Assembly: GCF_032854445.1 (NCBI RefSeq)
Contig: NW_027017976.1
Location: 114,435 to 178,434 of the forward strand
Reading direction: 5' to 3'
Origin: Liolophura sinensis
Lineage: Eukaryota; Mollusca; Polyplacophora; Chitonida; Chitonidae
Length of the DNA stretch: 64,000 nt
Within the stretch, counting starts at the first letter, position 1; every line of letters begins with the position of its first letter. Shown piece after piece: positions 14,501 through 28,637 of this stretch. Below the pieces are notes generated by a model. It had not been told where the DNA came from. It made no database searches and saw nothing but the letters and a program-made list of their open reading frames with translations. The translations under genes and the position numbers were made by a program.

Positions 14501-14885
14501 CCGCTGTAAAAAGTACAATTGAACACTGACCCACATCAATAAGGTGCCAAAGGATGCGCAATTGGGCCAGGCATCTCCAGCTGTTGAAAAATTGCAAATT
14601 TCCTTGGTTTCCATGAAGTAAGAGCCGTTGCTGGGCACGTGATCTTGACATCATTGATTATTCATTTGTGGCTACAGCCAAAAGTATTGGTCGGAGAGCA
14701 ACGCGGTTTGCACCATTCGATTTCTCGTCACAAAATACGTCGGATTAGCCTCTTACCAGCAGCATTGGAACAGTTTTTCCACTTTTGGATTTTTGCCTGG
14801 TCATTTTGCTAATTGAAATCGGCTACATTAACTATGTACAATCGCGACTGGTCATTACTATATTCAACATTTCATTATAAGTTAT
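11585..14885 (+). repeat. Six-unit block, copy 2 (U21-U26)
   Basis: This is the partner of U14-U19, with the same order of marks and a length of 3301 bp (U21 has nine A). Private differences from copy 1 include tatctca (near 11636) in U21, a G-to-T-type change giving caacacgc (near 13400) and aaatatc (near 13310) in U24, and gggcaagg (near 14017) in U25. Some 3-prime halves are swapped relative to copy 1: U21 has t465 where U14 has g465, and U22 has g475 where U15 has t475. This suggests later conversion between neighbours. Confidence 0.88.
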
Positions 14886-17636
14886 GTGCCCTTCGGTAGC
14901 CCAGACGACGTCAAATCTTTGGGCCAAGCCCATTTAACTCACCCAGCAAATGTCTTACTTCTAAGTCGAAGACAAACTCAATGTCTTTATCTACATGTAG
15001 AAAAACCACACCATTTGTATCTAAAAAAAAACAAAAGGTACTTGATACAACCCGCTGTAAAAAGTACAATTGAACACTGACCCACATCAATAAGGTGCCA
15101 AAGGATGCGCAATTGGGCCAGGCATCTCCAGCTGTTGAAAAATTGCAAATTTCCTTGGTTTCCATGGAGTAAGAGCCGTTGCTGGGCACGTGATCTTGAC
15201 ATCATTGATTATTCATTTGTGGCTACAGCCAAAAGTATTGGTCGGAGAGCAACGCGGTTTGCACCATTCGATTTCTCGTCACAAAATACGTCGGATTAGC
15301 CTTTTACCAGCAGCATTGGAACAGTTTTTCCACTTTTGGATTTTTGCCTGGTCCTTTTGCTAATTGAAATCGGCTACATTAACTATGTACAATCGCGACT
15401 GGTCATTACTATATTCAACATTTTATTATAAGTTATGTGCCCTTCGGTAGCCCAGACGACGTCAAATCTTTGGGCCAAGCCCATTTAACTCACCCAACAA
15501 ATGTCTTACTTCTAAGTCGAAGACAAACTCAATGTCTTTATCTACATGTAGAAAAACCACACCATTTGTATGTAAAAAAAACAAAAGGTACTTGATACAA
15601 TCCGCTGTAAAAAGTACAATTGAACACTGACCCACATCAATAAGGTGCCAAAGGATGCGCAATTGGGCCAGGCATCTCCAGCTGTTGAAAAATTGCAAAT
15701 TTCCTTGGTTTCCATGGAGTAAGAGCCGTTGCTGGGCACGTGATCTTGACATCATTGATTATTCATTTGTGGCTACAGCCAAAAGTATTGGTCGGAGAGC
15801 AACGCGGTTTGCACCATTCGATTTCTCGTCACAAAATACGTCGGATTAGCCTCTTACCAGCAGCATTGGAACAGTTTTTCCACTTTTGGATTTTTGCCTG
15901 GTCTTTTTGCTAATTGAAATCGGCTACATTAACTATGTACAATCGCGACTGGTCATTACTATATTCAACTTTTCATTATAAGTTATGTGCCCTTCGGTAG
16001 CCCAGACGACGTCAAATCTTTGGGCCAAGCCCATTTAACTCACCCAACAAATGTCTTACTTCTAAGTCGAAGACAAAGTCAATGTCTTTATCTACATGTA
16101 GAAAAACCACACCATTTGTATATAAAAAAAACAAAAGGTACTTGATACAATCCGCTGTAAAATGTACAATTGAACACTGACCCACATCAATAAGGTGCCA
16201 AAGGATGCGCAATTGGGCCAGGCATCTCCAGCTGTTGAAAAATTGCAAATTTCCTTGGTTTCCATGGAGTAAGAGCCGTTGCTGGGCACGTGATCTTGAC
16301 ATCATTGATTATTCATTTGTGGCTACAGCCAAAAGTATTGGTCGGAGAGCAACGCGGTTTGCACCATTCGATTTCTCGTCACAAAATACGTCGGATTAGC
16401 CTCTTACCAGCAGCATTGGAACAGTTTTTCTACTTTTGGATTTTTGCCTGTTCTTTTTGCGAATTGAAATCGGCTACATTAACTATGTACAATCGCGACT
16501 GGTCATTACTATATTCAACTTTTCATTATAAGTTATGTGCCCTTCGGTAGCCCAGACGACGTCAAATCTTTGGGCCAAGCCCATTTAACTCACCCAACAA
16601 ATGTCTTACTTCTAAGTCGAAGACAAACTCAATGTCTTTATCTACATGTAGAAAAACCACACCATTTGTATATAAAAAAAACAAAAGGTACTTGATACAA
16701 TCCGCTGTAAAAAGTACAATTGAACACTGACCCACATCAATAAGGTGCCAAAGGATGCGCAATTGGGCCAGGCATCTCCAGCTGTTGAAAAATTGCAAAT
16801 TTCCTTGGTTTCCATGGAGTAAGAGCCGTTGCTGGGCACGTGATCTTGACATCATTGATTATTCATTTGTGGCTACAGCCAAAAGTATTGGTCGGAGAGC
16901 AACGCGGTTTGCACCATTCGATTTCTCGTCACAAAATACGTCGGATTAGCCTCTTACCAACAGCATTGGAACAGTTTTTCCACTTTTGGATTTTTGCCTG
17001 GTCATTTTGCTAATTGAAATCGGCTACATTAACTATGTACAATCGCGACTGGTCATTACTATATTCAACATTTCATTATAAGTTATGTGCCCTTCGGTAG
17101 CCCAGACGACGTCAAATCTTTGGGCCAAGCCCATTTAACTCACCCAGCAAATGTCTTACTCCTAAGTCGAAGACAAACTCAATGTCTTTATCTACATGTA
17201 GAAAAACCACACCATTTGTATATAAAAAAAACACAAGTTACTTGATACAATCCGCTGTAAAAAGTACAATTGAACACTGACCCACATCAATAAGGTGCCA
17301 AAGGATGCGCAATTGGGCCAGGCATCTCCAGCTGTTAAAAAATTGCAAATTTCCTTGGTTTCCATGGAGTAAGAGCCGTTGCTGGGCACGTGATCTTGAC
17401 ATCATTGATTATTCATTTGTGGCTACAGCCAAAAGTATTGGTCGGAGAGCAACGCGGTTTGCACCATTCGATTTCTCGTCACAAAATACGTCGGATTAGC
17501 CTCTTACCAGCAGCATTGGAACAGCTTTTCTACTTTTGGATTTTTGCCTGGTCTTTTTGCTAATTTAAATCGGCTACATTAACTATGTACAATCGCGACT
17601 GGTCATTACTATATTCAACATTTCATTATAAGTTAT
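14886..17636 (+). repeat. Region A, last part: units U27-U31
   Basis: Five units bridging to the large duplication. U27 has c136, nine A and c165. U28 has g136. U29 has t177 and a private caaagtc at 16076. U30 introduces a424. U31 is the first unit with c75, a251 and t480, marks typical of the regions downstream, and carries a private aagttac at about 17235. The typical region A marks (t177, a281) do not appear after U29 and U26 respectively. Confidence 0.85.
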
Positions 17637-18186
17637 GTGCCCTTCGGTAGCCCAGACGACGTCAAATCTTTGGGCCAAGCCCATTTAACTCACCCAACAA
17701 ATGTCTTACTTCTAAGTCGAAGACAAACTCAATGTCTTTATCTACATGTAGAAAAACCACACCATTTGTATGTAAAAAAAACAAAAGGTACTTGATACAA
17801 TCCGCTGTAAAAAGTACAATTAAACACTGACCCACATCAATAAGGTGCCAAAGGATGCGCAATTGGGCCAGGCATCTCCAGCTGTTGAAAAATTGCAAAT
17901 TTCCTTGGTTTCCATGGAGTAAGAGCCGTTGCTGGGCACGTGATCTTGACATCATTGATTATTCATTTGTGGCTACAGCCAAAAGTATTGGTCGGAGAGC
18001 AACGCGGTTTGCACCATTCGATTTCTCGTCACAAAATACGTCGGATTAGCCTCTTACCAGCAGCATTGGAACAGTTTTTCCACTTTTGGATTTTTGCCTG
18101 GTCTTTTTGCTATTTGAAATCGGCTACATTAACTATGTACAATCGCGACTGGTCATTACTATATTCAACTTTTCATTATAAGTTAT

Positions 18187-21100
18187 GTGCCCTTCGGTAG
18201 CCCAGACGACTTCAAATCTTTGGGCCAAGCCCATTTAACTCACCCAACAAATGTCTTATTTCTAAGTCGAAGACAAACTCAATGTCTTTATCTACATGTA
18301 GAAAAACCACACCATTTGTATGTAAAAAAAACAAAAGGTACTTGATACAATCCGCTGTAAAAAGTACAATTGAACACTGACCCACATCAATAAGGTGCCA
18401 AAGGATGCGCAATTGGGCCAGGCATCTCCAGCTGTTGAAAAATTGCAAATTTCCTTGGTTTCCATGGAGTAAGAGCCGTTGCTGGGCACGTGATCTTGAC
18501 ATCATTGATTATTCATTTGTGGCTACAGCCAAAAGTATTGGTCGGAGAGCAACGCGGTTTGCACCATTCGATTTCTCGTCACAAAATACGTCGGATTAGC
18601 CTCTTACCAACAGCATTGGAACAGTTTTTCTACTTTTGAATTTTTGCCTGGTCTTTTTGCGAATTGAAATCGGCTACATTAACTATGTACAATCGCTACT
18701 GGTCATTACTATATTCAACTTTTCATTATAAGTTATGTGCCCTTCGGTAGCCCAGACGACGTCAAATCTTTGGGCCAAGCCCATTTAACTCACCCAACAA
18801 ATGTCTTACTTCTAAGTCGAAGACAAACTCAATGTCTTTATCTACATGTAGAAAAACCACACCATTTGTATATAAAAAAAACACAAGGTACTTGATACAA
18901 TCCGCTGTAAAAAGTACAATTGAACACTGACCCACATCAATAAGGTGCCAAAGGATGCGCAATTGGGCCAGGCATCTCCAGCTGTTGAAAAATTGCAAAT
19001 TTCCTTGGTTTCCATGGAGTAAGAGCCGTTGCTGGGCACGTGATCTTGACATCATTGATTATTCATTTGTGGCTACAGCCAAAAGTATTGGTCGGAGAGC
19101 AACGCGGTTTGCACCATTCGATTTCTCGTCACAAAATACGTCGGATTAGCATCTTACCAACAGCATTGGAACAGTTTTTCTACTTTTGGATTTTTGCCTG
19201 GTCTTTTTGCGAATTGAAATCGGCTACATTAACTATGTACAATCGCTACTGGTCATTACTATATTCAACTTTTCATTATAAGTTATGTGCCCTTCGGTAG
19301 CCCAGACGACGTCAAATCTTTGGGCCAAGCCCATTTAACTCACCCAGCAAATGTCTTACTCCTAAGTCGAAGACAAACTCAATGTCTTTATCTACATGTA
19401 GAAAAACCACACCATTTGTATATAAAAAAAACAAAAGGTACTTGATACAATCCGCTGTAAAAAGTACAATTGAACACTGACCCACATTAATAAGGTGCCA
19501 AAGGATGCGCAATTGGGCCAGGCATCTCCAGCTGTTAAAAAATTGCAAATTTCCTTGGTTTCCATGGAGTAAGAGCCGTTGCTGGGCACGTGATCTTGAC
19601 ATCATTGATTATTCATTTGTGGCTACAGCCAAAAGTATTGGTCGGAGAGCAACGCGGTTTGCACCATTCGATTTCTCGTCACAAAATACGTCGGATTAGC
19701 CTCTTACCAGCAGCATTGGAACAGTTTTTCCACTTTTGGATTTTTGCCTGGTCTTTTTGCTATTTGAAATCGGCTACATTAACTATGTACAATCGCGACT
19801 GGTCATTACTATATTCAACTTTTCATTATAAGTTATGTGCCCTTCGGTAGCCCAGACGACGTCAAATCTTTGGGCCAAGCCCATTTAACTCACCCAACAA
19901 ATGTCTTATTTCTAAGTCGAAGACAATCTCAATGTCTTTATCTACATGTAGAAAAACCACACCATTTGTATGTAAAAAAAACAAAAGGTACTTGATACAA
20001 TCCGCTGTAAAAAGTACAATTGAACACTGACCCACATCAATAAGGTGCCAAAGGATGCGCAATTGGGCCAGGCATCTCCAGCTGTTGAAAAATTGCAAAT
20101 TTCCTTGGTTTCCATGGAGTAAGAGCCGTTGCTGGGCACGTGATCTTGACATCATTGATTATTCATTTGTGGCTACAGCCAAAAGTATTGGTCGGAGAGC
20201 AACGCGGTTTGCACCATTCGATTTCTCGTCACAAAATACGTCGGATTAGCCTCTTACCAACAGCATTGGAACAGTTTTTCTACTTTTGAATTTTTGCCTG
20301 GTCTTTTTGCGAATTGAAATCGGCTACATTAACTATGTACAATCGCTACTGGTCATTACTATATTCAACTTTTCATTATAAGTTATGTGCCCTTCGGTAG
20401 CCCAGACGACGTCAAATCTTTGGGCCAAGCCCATTTAACTCACCCAACAAATGTCTTACTTCTAAGTCGAAGACAAACTCAATGTCTTTATCTACATGTA
20501 GAAAAACCACACCATTTGTATATAAAAAAAACACAAGGTACTTGATACAATCCGCTGTAAAAAGTACAATTGAACACTGACCCACATCAATAAGGTGCCA
20601 AAGGATGCGCAATTGGGCCAGGCATCTCCAGCTGTTGAAAAATTGCAAATTTCCTTGGTTTCCATGGAGTAAGAGCCGTTGCTGGGCACGTGATCTTGAC
20701 ATCATTGATTATTCATTTGTGGCTACAGCCAAAAGTATTGGTCGGAGAGCAACGCGGTTTGCACCATTCGATTTCTCGTCACAAAATACGTCGGATTAGC
20801 ATCTTACCAACAGCATTGGAACAGTTTTTCTACTTTTGGATTTTTGCCTGGTCTTTTTGCGAATTGAAATCGGCTACATTAACTATGTACAATCGCTACT
20901 GGTCATTACTATATTCAACTTTTCATTATAAGTTATGTGCCCTTCGGTAGCCCAGACGACGTCAAATCTTTGGGCCAAGCCCATTTAACTCACCCAGCAA
21001 ATGTCTTACTCCTAAGTCGAAGACAAACTCAATGTCTTTATCTACATGTAGAAAAACCACACCATTTGTATATAAAAAAAAACAAAAGGTACTTGATACA

Positions 21101-21487
21101 ATCCGCTGTAAAAAGTACAATTGAACACTGACCCACATTAATAAGGTGCCAAAGGATGCGCAATTGGGCCAGGCATCTCCAGCTGTTAAAAAATTGCAAA
21201 TTTCCTTGGTTTCCATGGAGTAAGAGCCGTTGCTGGGCACGTGATCTTGACATCATTGATTATTCATTTGTGGCTACAGCCAAAAGTATTGGTCGGAGAG
21301 CAACGCGGTTTGCACCATTCGATTTCTCGTCACAAAATACGTCGGATTAGCCTCTTACCAGCAGCATTGGAACAGTTTTTCTACTTTTGGATTTTTGCCT
21401 ATTCTTTTTGCTAATTTAAATCGGCTACATTAACTATGTACAATCGCGACTGGTCATTACTATATTCAACATTTCATTATAAGTTAT
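18187..21487 (+). repeat. Three-unit tandem duplication (U33-U35 and U36-U38)
   Basis: The order is a g136 unit, a c148 unit, then a c75/t202/a251 unit, repeated twice (18187-19836 and 19837-21487). The same trio appears again at U40-U42 and U46-U48. Copy 2 of the large segment has only one trio at this position (U65-U67). The second trio differs from the first by t90 (gacaatctc) in its g136 unit and nine A in U38. Confidence 0.87.
19287..19836 (+). repeat. Hybrid unit U35
   Basis: The 5-prime part has c75, t202 and a251, the U38/U42/U48 subtype. The 3-prime part has c445 with t477 (gctatttg), as in U32 and U39. True members of its 5-prime subtype carry t445, a464 and t480 instead. U35 sits at the seam of the three-unit duplication, so it reads as an in-register crossover product with the switch between phases 251 and 445. 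Confidence 0.75.
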
Positions 21488-22037
21488 GTGCCCTTCGGTA
21501 GCCCAGACGACGTCAAATCTTTGGGCCAAGCCCATTTAACTCACCCAGCAAATGTCTTTTTTCTAAGTCGAAGACAAACTCAATGTCTTTATCTACATGT
21601 AGAAAAACCACACCATTTGTATATAAAAAAAACACAAGGTACTTGATACAATCCGCTGTAAAAAGTACAATTGAACACTGACCCACATCAATAAGGTGCC
21701 AAAGGATGCGCAATTGGGCCAGGCATCTCCAGCTGTTGAAAAATTGCAAATTTCCTTGGTTTCCATGGAGTAAGAGCCGTTGCTGGGCACGTGATCTTGA
21801 CATCATTGATTATTCATTTGTGGCTACAGCCAAAAGTATTGGTCGGAGAGCAACGCGGTTTGCACCATTCGATTTCTCGTCACAAAATACGTCGGATTAG
21901 CCTCTTACCAGCAGCATTGGAACAGTTTTTCCACTTTTGGATTTTTGCCTGGTCTTTTTGCTATTTGAAATCGGCTACATTAACTATGTACAATCGCGAC
22001 TGGTCATTACTATATTCAACTTTTCATTATAAGTTAT

Positions 22038-25000
22038 GTGCCCTTCGGTAGCCCAGACGACGTCAAATCTTTGGGCCAAGCCCATTTAACTCACCCAACA
22101 AATGTCTTATTTCCAAGTCGAAGAAAATCTCAATGTCTTTATCTACATGTAGAAAAACCACACCATTTGTATGTAAAAAAAACAAAAGGTACTTGATACA
22201 ATCCGCTGTAAAAAGTACAATTGAACACTGACCCACATCAATAAGGTGCCAAAGGATGCGCAATTGGGCCAGGCATCTCCAGCTGTTGAAAAATTGCAAA
22301 TTTCCTTGGTTTCCATGGAGTAAGAGCCGTTGCTGGGCACGTGATCTTGACATCATTGATTATTCATTTGTGGCTACAGCCAAAAGTATTGGTCGGAGAG
22401 CAACGCGGTTTGCACCATTCGATTTCTCGTCACAAAATACGTCGGATTAGCCTCTTACCAACAGCATTGGAACAGTTTTTCTACTTTTGAATTTTTGCCT
22501 GGTCTTTTTGCGAATTGAAATCGGCTATATTAACTATGTACAATCGCTACTGGTCATTACTATATTCAACTTTTCATTATAAGTTATGTGCCCTTCGGTA
22601 GCCCAGACGACGTCAAATCTTTGGGCCAAGCCCATTTAACTCACCCAACAAATGTCTTACTTCTAAGTCGAAGACAAACTCAATGTCTTTATCTACATGT
22701 AGAAAAACCACACCATTTGTATATAAAAAAAACACAAGGTACTTGATACAATCCGCTGTAAAAAGTACAATTGAACACTGACCCACATCAATAAGGTGCC
22801 AAAGGATGCGCAATTGGGCCAGGCATCTCCAGCTGTTGAAAAATTGCAAATTTCCTTGGTTTCCATGGAGTAAGAGCCGTTGCTGGGCACGTGATCTTGA
22901 CATCATTGATTATTCATTTGTGGCTACAGCCAAAAGTATTGGTCGGAGAGCAACGCGGTTTGCACCATTCGATTTCTCGTCACAAAATACGTCGGATTAG
23001 CATCTTACCAACAGCATTGGAACAGTTTTTCTACTTTTGGATTTTTGCCTGGTCTTTTTGCGAATTGAAATCGGCTACATTAACTATGTACAATCGCTAC
23101 TGGTCATTACTATATTCAACTTTTCATTATAAGTTATGTGCCCTTCGGTAGCCCAGACGACGTCAAATCTTTGGGCCAAGCCCATTTAACTCACCCAGCA
23201 AATGTCTTACTCCTAAGTCGAAGACAAACTCAATGTCTTTATCTACATGTAGAAAAACCACACCATTTGTATATAAAAAAAACAAAAGGTACTTGATACA
23301 ATCCGCTGTAAAAAGTACAATTGAACACTGACCCACATTAATAAGGTGCCAAAGGATGCGCAATTGGGCCAGGCATCTCCAGCTGTTAAAAAATTGCAAA
23401 TTTCCTTGGTTTCCATGGAGTAAGAGCCGTTGCTGGGCACGTGATCTTGACATCATTGATTATTCATTTGTGGCTACAGCCAAAAGTATTGGTCGGAGAG
23501 CAACGCGGTTTGCACCATTCGATTTCTCGTCACAAAATACGTCGGATTAGCCTCTTACCAGCAGCATTGGAACAGTTTTTCTACTTTTGGATTTTTGCCT
23601 AGTCTTTTTGCTAATTTAAATCGGCTACATTAACTATGTACAATCGCGACTGGTCATTACTATATTCAACATTTCATTATAAGTTATGTGCCCTTCGGTA
23701 GCCCAGACGACGTCAAATCTTTGGGCCAAGCCCATTTAACTCACCCAGCAAATGTCTTTTTTCTAAGTCGAAGACAAACTCAATGTCTTTATCTACATGT
23801 AGAAAAACCACACCATTTGTATATAAAAAAAACACAAGGTACTTGATACAATCCGCTGTAAAAAGTACAATTGAACACTGACCCACATCAATAAGGTGCC
23901 AAAGGATGCGCAATTGGGCCAGGCATCTCCAGCTGTTGAAAAATTGCAAATTTCCTTGGTTTCCATGGAGTAAGAGCCGTTGCTGGGCACGTGATCTTGA
24001 CATCATTGATTATTCATTTGTGGCTACAGCCAAAAGTATTGGTCGGAGAGCAACGCGGTTTGCACCATTCGATTTCTCGTCACAAAATACGTCGGATTAG
24101 CCTCTTACCAGCAGCATTGGAACAGTTTTTCCACTTTTGGATTTTTGCCTGGTCTTTTTGCTAATTGAAATCGGCTACATTAACTATGTACAATCGCGAC
24201 TGGTCATTACTATATTCAACTTTTCATTATAAGTTATGTGCCCTTCGGTAGCCCAGACGACGTCAAATCTTTGGGCCAAGCCCATTTAACTCACCCAACA
24301 AATGTCTTACTTCTAAGTCGAAGACAAACTCAATGTCTTTATCTACATGTAGAAAAACCACATCATTTGTATATAAAAAAAACAAAAGGTACTTGATACA
24401 ATCCGCTGTAAAAAGTACAATTGAACACTGACCCACATCAATAAGGTGCCAAAGGATGCGCAATTGGGCCAGGCATCTCCAGCTGTTGAAAAATTGCAAA
24501 TTTCCTTGGTTTCCATGGAGTAAGAGCCGTTGCTGGGCACGTGATCTTGACATCATTGATTATTCATTTGTGGCTACAGCCAAAAGTATTGGTCGGAGAG
24601 CAACGCGGTTTGCACCATTCGATTTCTCGTCACAAAATACGTCGGATTAGCCTCTTACCAGCAGCATTGGAACAGTTTTTCTACTTTTGGATTTTTGCCT
24701 AGTCTTTTTGCTAATTTAAATCGGCTACATTAACTATGTACAATCGCGACTGGTCATTACTATATTCAACATTTCATTATAAGTTATGTGCCCTTCGGTA
24801 GCCCAGACGACGTCAAATCTTTGGGCCAAGCCCATTTAACTCACCCAGCAAATGTCTTTTTTCTAAGTCGAAGACAAACTCAATGTCTTTATCTACATGT
24901 AGAAAAACCACACCATTTGTATATAAAAAAAACACAAGGTACTTGATACAATCCGCTGTAAAAAGTACAATTGAACACTGACCCACATCAATAAGGTGCC

Positions 25001-28000
25001 AAAGGATGCGCAATTGGGCCAGGCATCTCCAGCTGTTGAAAAATTGCAAATTTCCTTGGTTTCCATGGAGTAAGAGCCGTTGCTGGGCACGTGATCTTGA
25101 CATCATTGATTATTCATTTGTGGCTACAGCCAAAAGTATTGGTCGGAGAGCAACGCGGTTTGCACCATTCGATTTCTCGTCACAAAATACGTCGGATTAG
25201 CCTCTTACCAGCAGCATTGGAACAGTTTTTCCACTTTTGGATTTTTGCCTGGTCTTTTTGCTATTTGAAATCGGCTACATTAACTATGTACAATCGCGAC
25301 TGGTCATTACTATATTCAACTTTTCATTATAAGTTATGTGCCCTTCGGTAGCCCAGACGACGTCAAATCTTTGGGCCAAGCCCATTTAACTCACCCAACA
25401 AATGTCTTATTTCTAAGTCGAAGACAATCTCAATGTCTTTATCTACATGTAGAAAAACCACACCATTTGTATGTAAAAAAAACAAAAGGTACTTGATACA
25501 ATCCGCTGTAAAAAGTACAATTGAACACTGACCCACATCAATAAGGTGCCAAAGGATGCGCAATTGGGCCAGGCATCTCCAGCTGTTGAAAAATTGCAAA
25601 TTTCCTTGGTTTCCATGGAGTAAGAGCCGTTGCTGGGCACGTGATCTTGACATCATTGATTATTCATTTGTGGCTACAGCCAAAAGTATTGGTCGGAGAG
25701 CAACGCGGTTTGCACCATTCGATTTCTCGTCACAAAATACGTCGGATTAGCCTCTTACCAACAGCATTGGAACAGTTTTTCTACTTTTGAATTTTTGCCT
25801 GGTCTTTTTGCGAATTGAAATCGGCTACATTAATTATGTACAATCGCTACTGGTCATTACTATATTCAACTTTTCATTATAAGTTATGTGCCCTTCGGTA
25901 GCCCAGACGACGTCAAATCTTTGGGCCAAGCCCATTTAACTCACCCAACAAATGTCTTACTTCTAAGTCGAAGACAAACTCAATGTCTTTATCTACATGT
26001 AGAAAAACCACACCATTTGTATATAAAAAAAACACAAGGTACTTGATACAATCCGCTGTAAAAAGTACAATTGAACACTGACCCACATCAATAAGGTGCC
26101 AAAGGATGCGCAATTGGGCCAGGCATCTCCAGCTGTTGAAAAATTGCAAATTTCCTTGGTTTCCATGGAGTAAGAGCCGTTGCTGGGCACGTGATCTTGA
26201 CATCATTGATTATTCATTTGTGGCTACAGCCAAAAGTATTGGTCGGAGAGCAACGCGGTTTGCACCATTCGATTTCTCGTCACAAAATACGTCGGATTAG
26301 CATCTTACCAACAGCATTGGAACAGTTTTTCTACTTTTGGATTTTTGCCTGGTCTTTTTGCGAATTGAAATCGGCTACATTAACTATGTACAATCGCTAC
26401 TGGTCATTACTATATTCAACTTTTCATTATAAGTTATGTGCCCTTCGGTAGCCCAGACGACGTCAAATCTTTGGGCCAAGCCCATTTAACTCACCCAGCA
26501 AATGTCTTACTCCTAAGTCGAAGACAAACTCAATGTCTTTATCTACATGTAGAAAAACCACACCATTTGTATATAAAAAAAACAAAAGGTACTTGATACA
26601 ATCCGCTGTAAAAAGTACAATTGAACACTGACCCACATTAATAAGGTGCCAAAGGATGCGCAATTGGGCCAGGCATCTCCAGCTGTTAAAAAATTGCAAA
26701 TTTCCTTGGTTTCCATGGAGTAAGAGCCGTTGCTGGGCACGTGATCTTGACATCATTGATTATTCATTTGTGGCTACAGCCAAAAGTATTGGTCGGAGAG
26801 CAACGCGGTTTGCACCATTCGATTTCTCGTCACAAAATACGTCGGATTAGCCTCTTACCAGCAGCATTGGAACAGTTTTTCTACTTTTGGATTTTTGCCT
26901 AGTCTTTTTGCTAATTTAAATCGGCTACATTAACTATGTACAATCGCGACTGGTCATTACTATATTCAACATTTCATTATAAGTTATGTGCCCTTCGGTA
27001 GCCCAGACGACGTCAAATCTTTGGGCCAAGCCCATTTAACTCACCCAGCAAATGTCTTTTTTCTAAGTCGAAGACAAACTCAATGTCTTTATCTACATGT
27101 AGAAAAACCACACCATTTGTATATAAAAAAAACACAAGGTACTTGATACAATCCGCTGTAAAAAGTACAATTGAACACTGACCCACATCAATAAGGTGCC
27201 AAAGGATGCGCAATTGGGCCAGGCATCTCCAGCTGTTGAAAAATTGCAAATTTCCTTGGTTTCCATGGAGTAAGAGCCGTTGCTGGGCACGTGATCTTGA
27301 CATCATTGATTATTCATTTGTGGCTACAGCCAAAAGTATTGGTCGGAGAGCAACGCGGTTTGCACCATTCGATTTCTCGTCACAAAATACGTCGGATTAG
27401 CCTCTTACCAGCAGCATTGGAACAGTTTTTCCACTTTTGGATTTTTGCCTGGTCTTTTTGCTAATTGAAATCGGCTACATTAACTATGTACAATCGCGAC
27501 TGGTCATTACTATATTCAACTTTTCATTATAAGTTATGTGCCCTTCGGTAGCCCAGACGACGTCAAATCTTTGGGCCAAGCCCATTTAACTCACCCAACA
27601 AATGTCTTACTTCTAAGTCGAAGACAAACTCAATGTCTTTATCTACATGTAGAAAAACCACATCATTTGTATATAAAAAAAACAAAAGGTACTTGATACA
27701 ATCCGCTGTAAAAAGTACAATTGAACACTGACCCACATCAATAAGGTGCCAAAGGATGCGCAATTGGGCCAGGCATCTCCAGCTGTTGAAAAATTGCAAA
27801 TTTCCTTGGTTTCCATGGAGTAAGAGCCGTTGCTGGGCACGTGATCTTGACATCATTGATTATTCATTTGTGGCTACAGCCAAAAGTATTGGTCGGAGAG
27901 CAACGCGGTTTGCACCATTCGATTTCTCGTCACAAAATACGTCGGATTAGCCTCTTACCAGCAGCATTGGAACAGTTTTTCTACTTTTGGATTTTTGCCT

Positions 28001-28637
28001 AGTCTTTTTGCTAATTTAAATCGGCTACATTAACTATGTACAATCGCGACTGGTCATTACTATATTCAACATTTCATTATAAGTTATGTGCCCTTCGGTA
28101 GCCCAGACGACGTCAAATCTTTGGGCCAAGCCCATTTAACTCACCCAGCAAATGTCTTTTTTCTAAGTCGAAGACAAACTCAATGTCTTTATCTACATGT
28201 AGAAAAACCACACCATTTGTATATAAAAAAAACACAAGGTACTTGATACAATCCGCTGTAAAAAGTACAATTGAACACTGACCCACATCAATAAGGTGCC
28301 AAAGGATGCGCAATTGGGCCAGGCATCTCCAGCTGTTGAAAAATTGCAAATTTCCTTGGTTTCCATGGAGTAAGAGCCGTTGCTGGGCACGTGATCTTGA
28401 CATCATTGATTATTCATTTGTGGCTACAGCCAAAAGTATTGGTCGGAGAGCAACGCGGTTTGCACCATTCGATTTCTCGTCACAAAATACGTCGGATTAG
28501 CCTCTTACCAGCAGCATTGGAACAGTTTTTCCACTTTTGGATTTTTGCCTGGTCATTTTGCTAATTGAAATCGGCTACATTAACTATGTACAATCGCGAC
28601 TGGTCATTACTATATTCAACATTTCATTATAAGTTAT
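22038..28637 (+). repeat. Six-unit tandem duplication (U40-U45 and U46-U51)
   Basis: Two consecutive 3300-bp blocks (22038-25337 and 25338-28637) share the order g136 unit, c148 unit, t202 unit, tt72-73 unit, catcattt unit, tt72-73 unit. Copy 2 of the large segment has a single block here (U69-U74, 38-41.3 kb). U40 carries private changes (tttccaag and gaaaatc near 22115-22127, ggctatat near 22528). U46 has a private taattatg near 25832. Confidence 0.9.
24788..25337 (+). repeat. Hybrid unit U45 at the six-unit duplication seam
   Basis: The 5-prime part has tt72-73 and c148, as in U43, U51 and U74. The 3-prime part has gctatttg (t477), as in U39 and U68, whereas its counterparts U51 and U74 have a468 with normal gctaattg. 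The unit therefore joins the start of one tt72-73 unit to the end of another, and it lies exactly where the extra six units begin to repeat. Confidence 0.75.
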
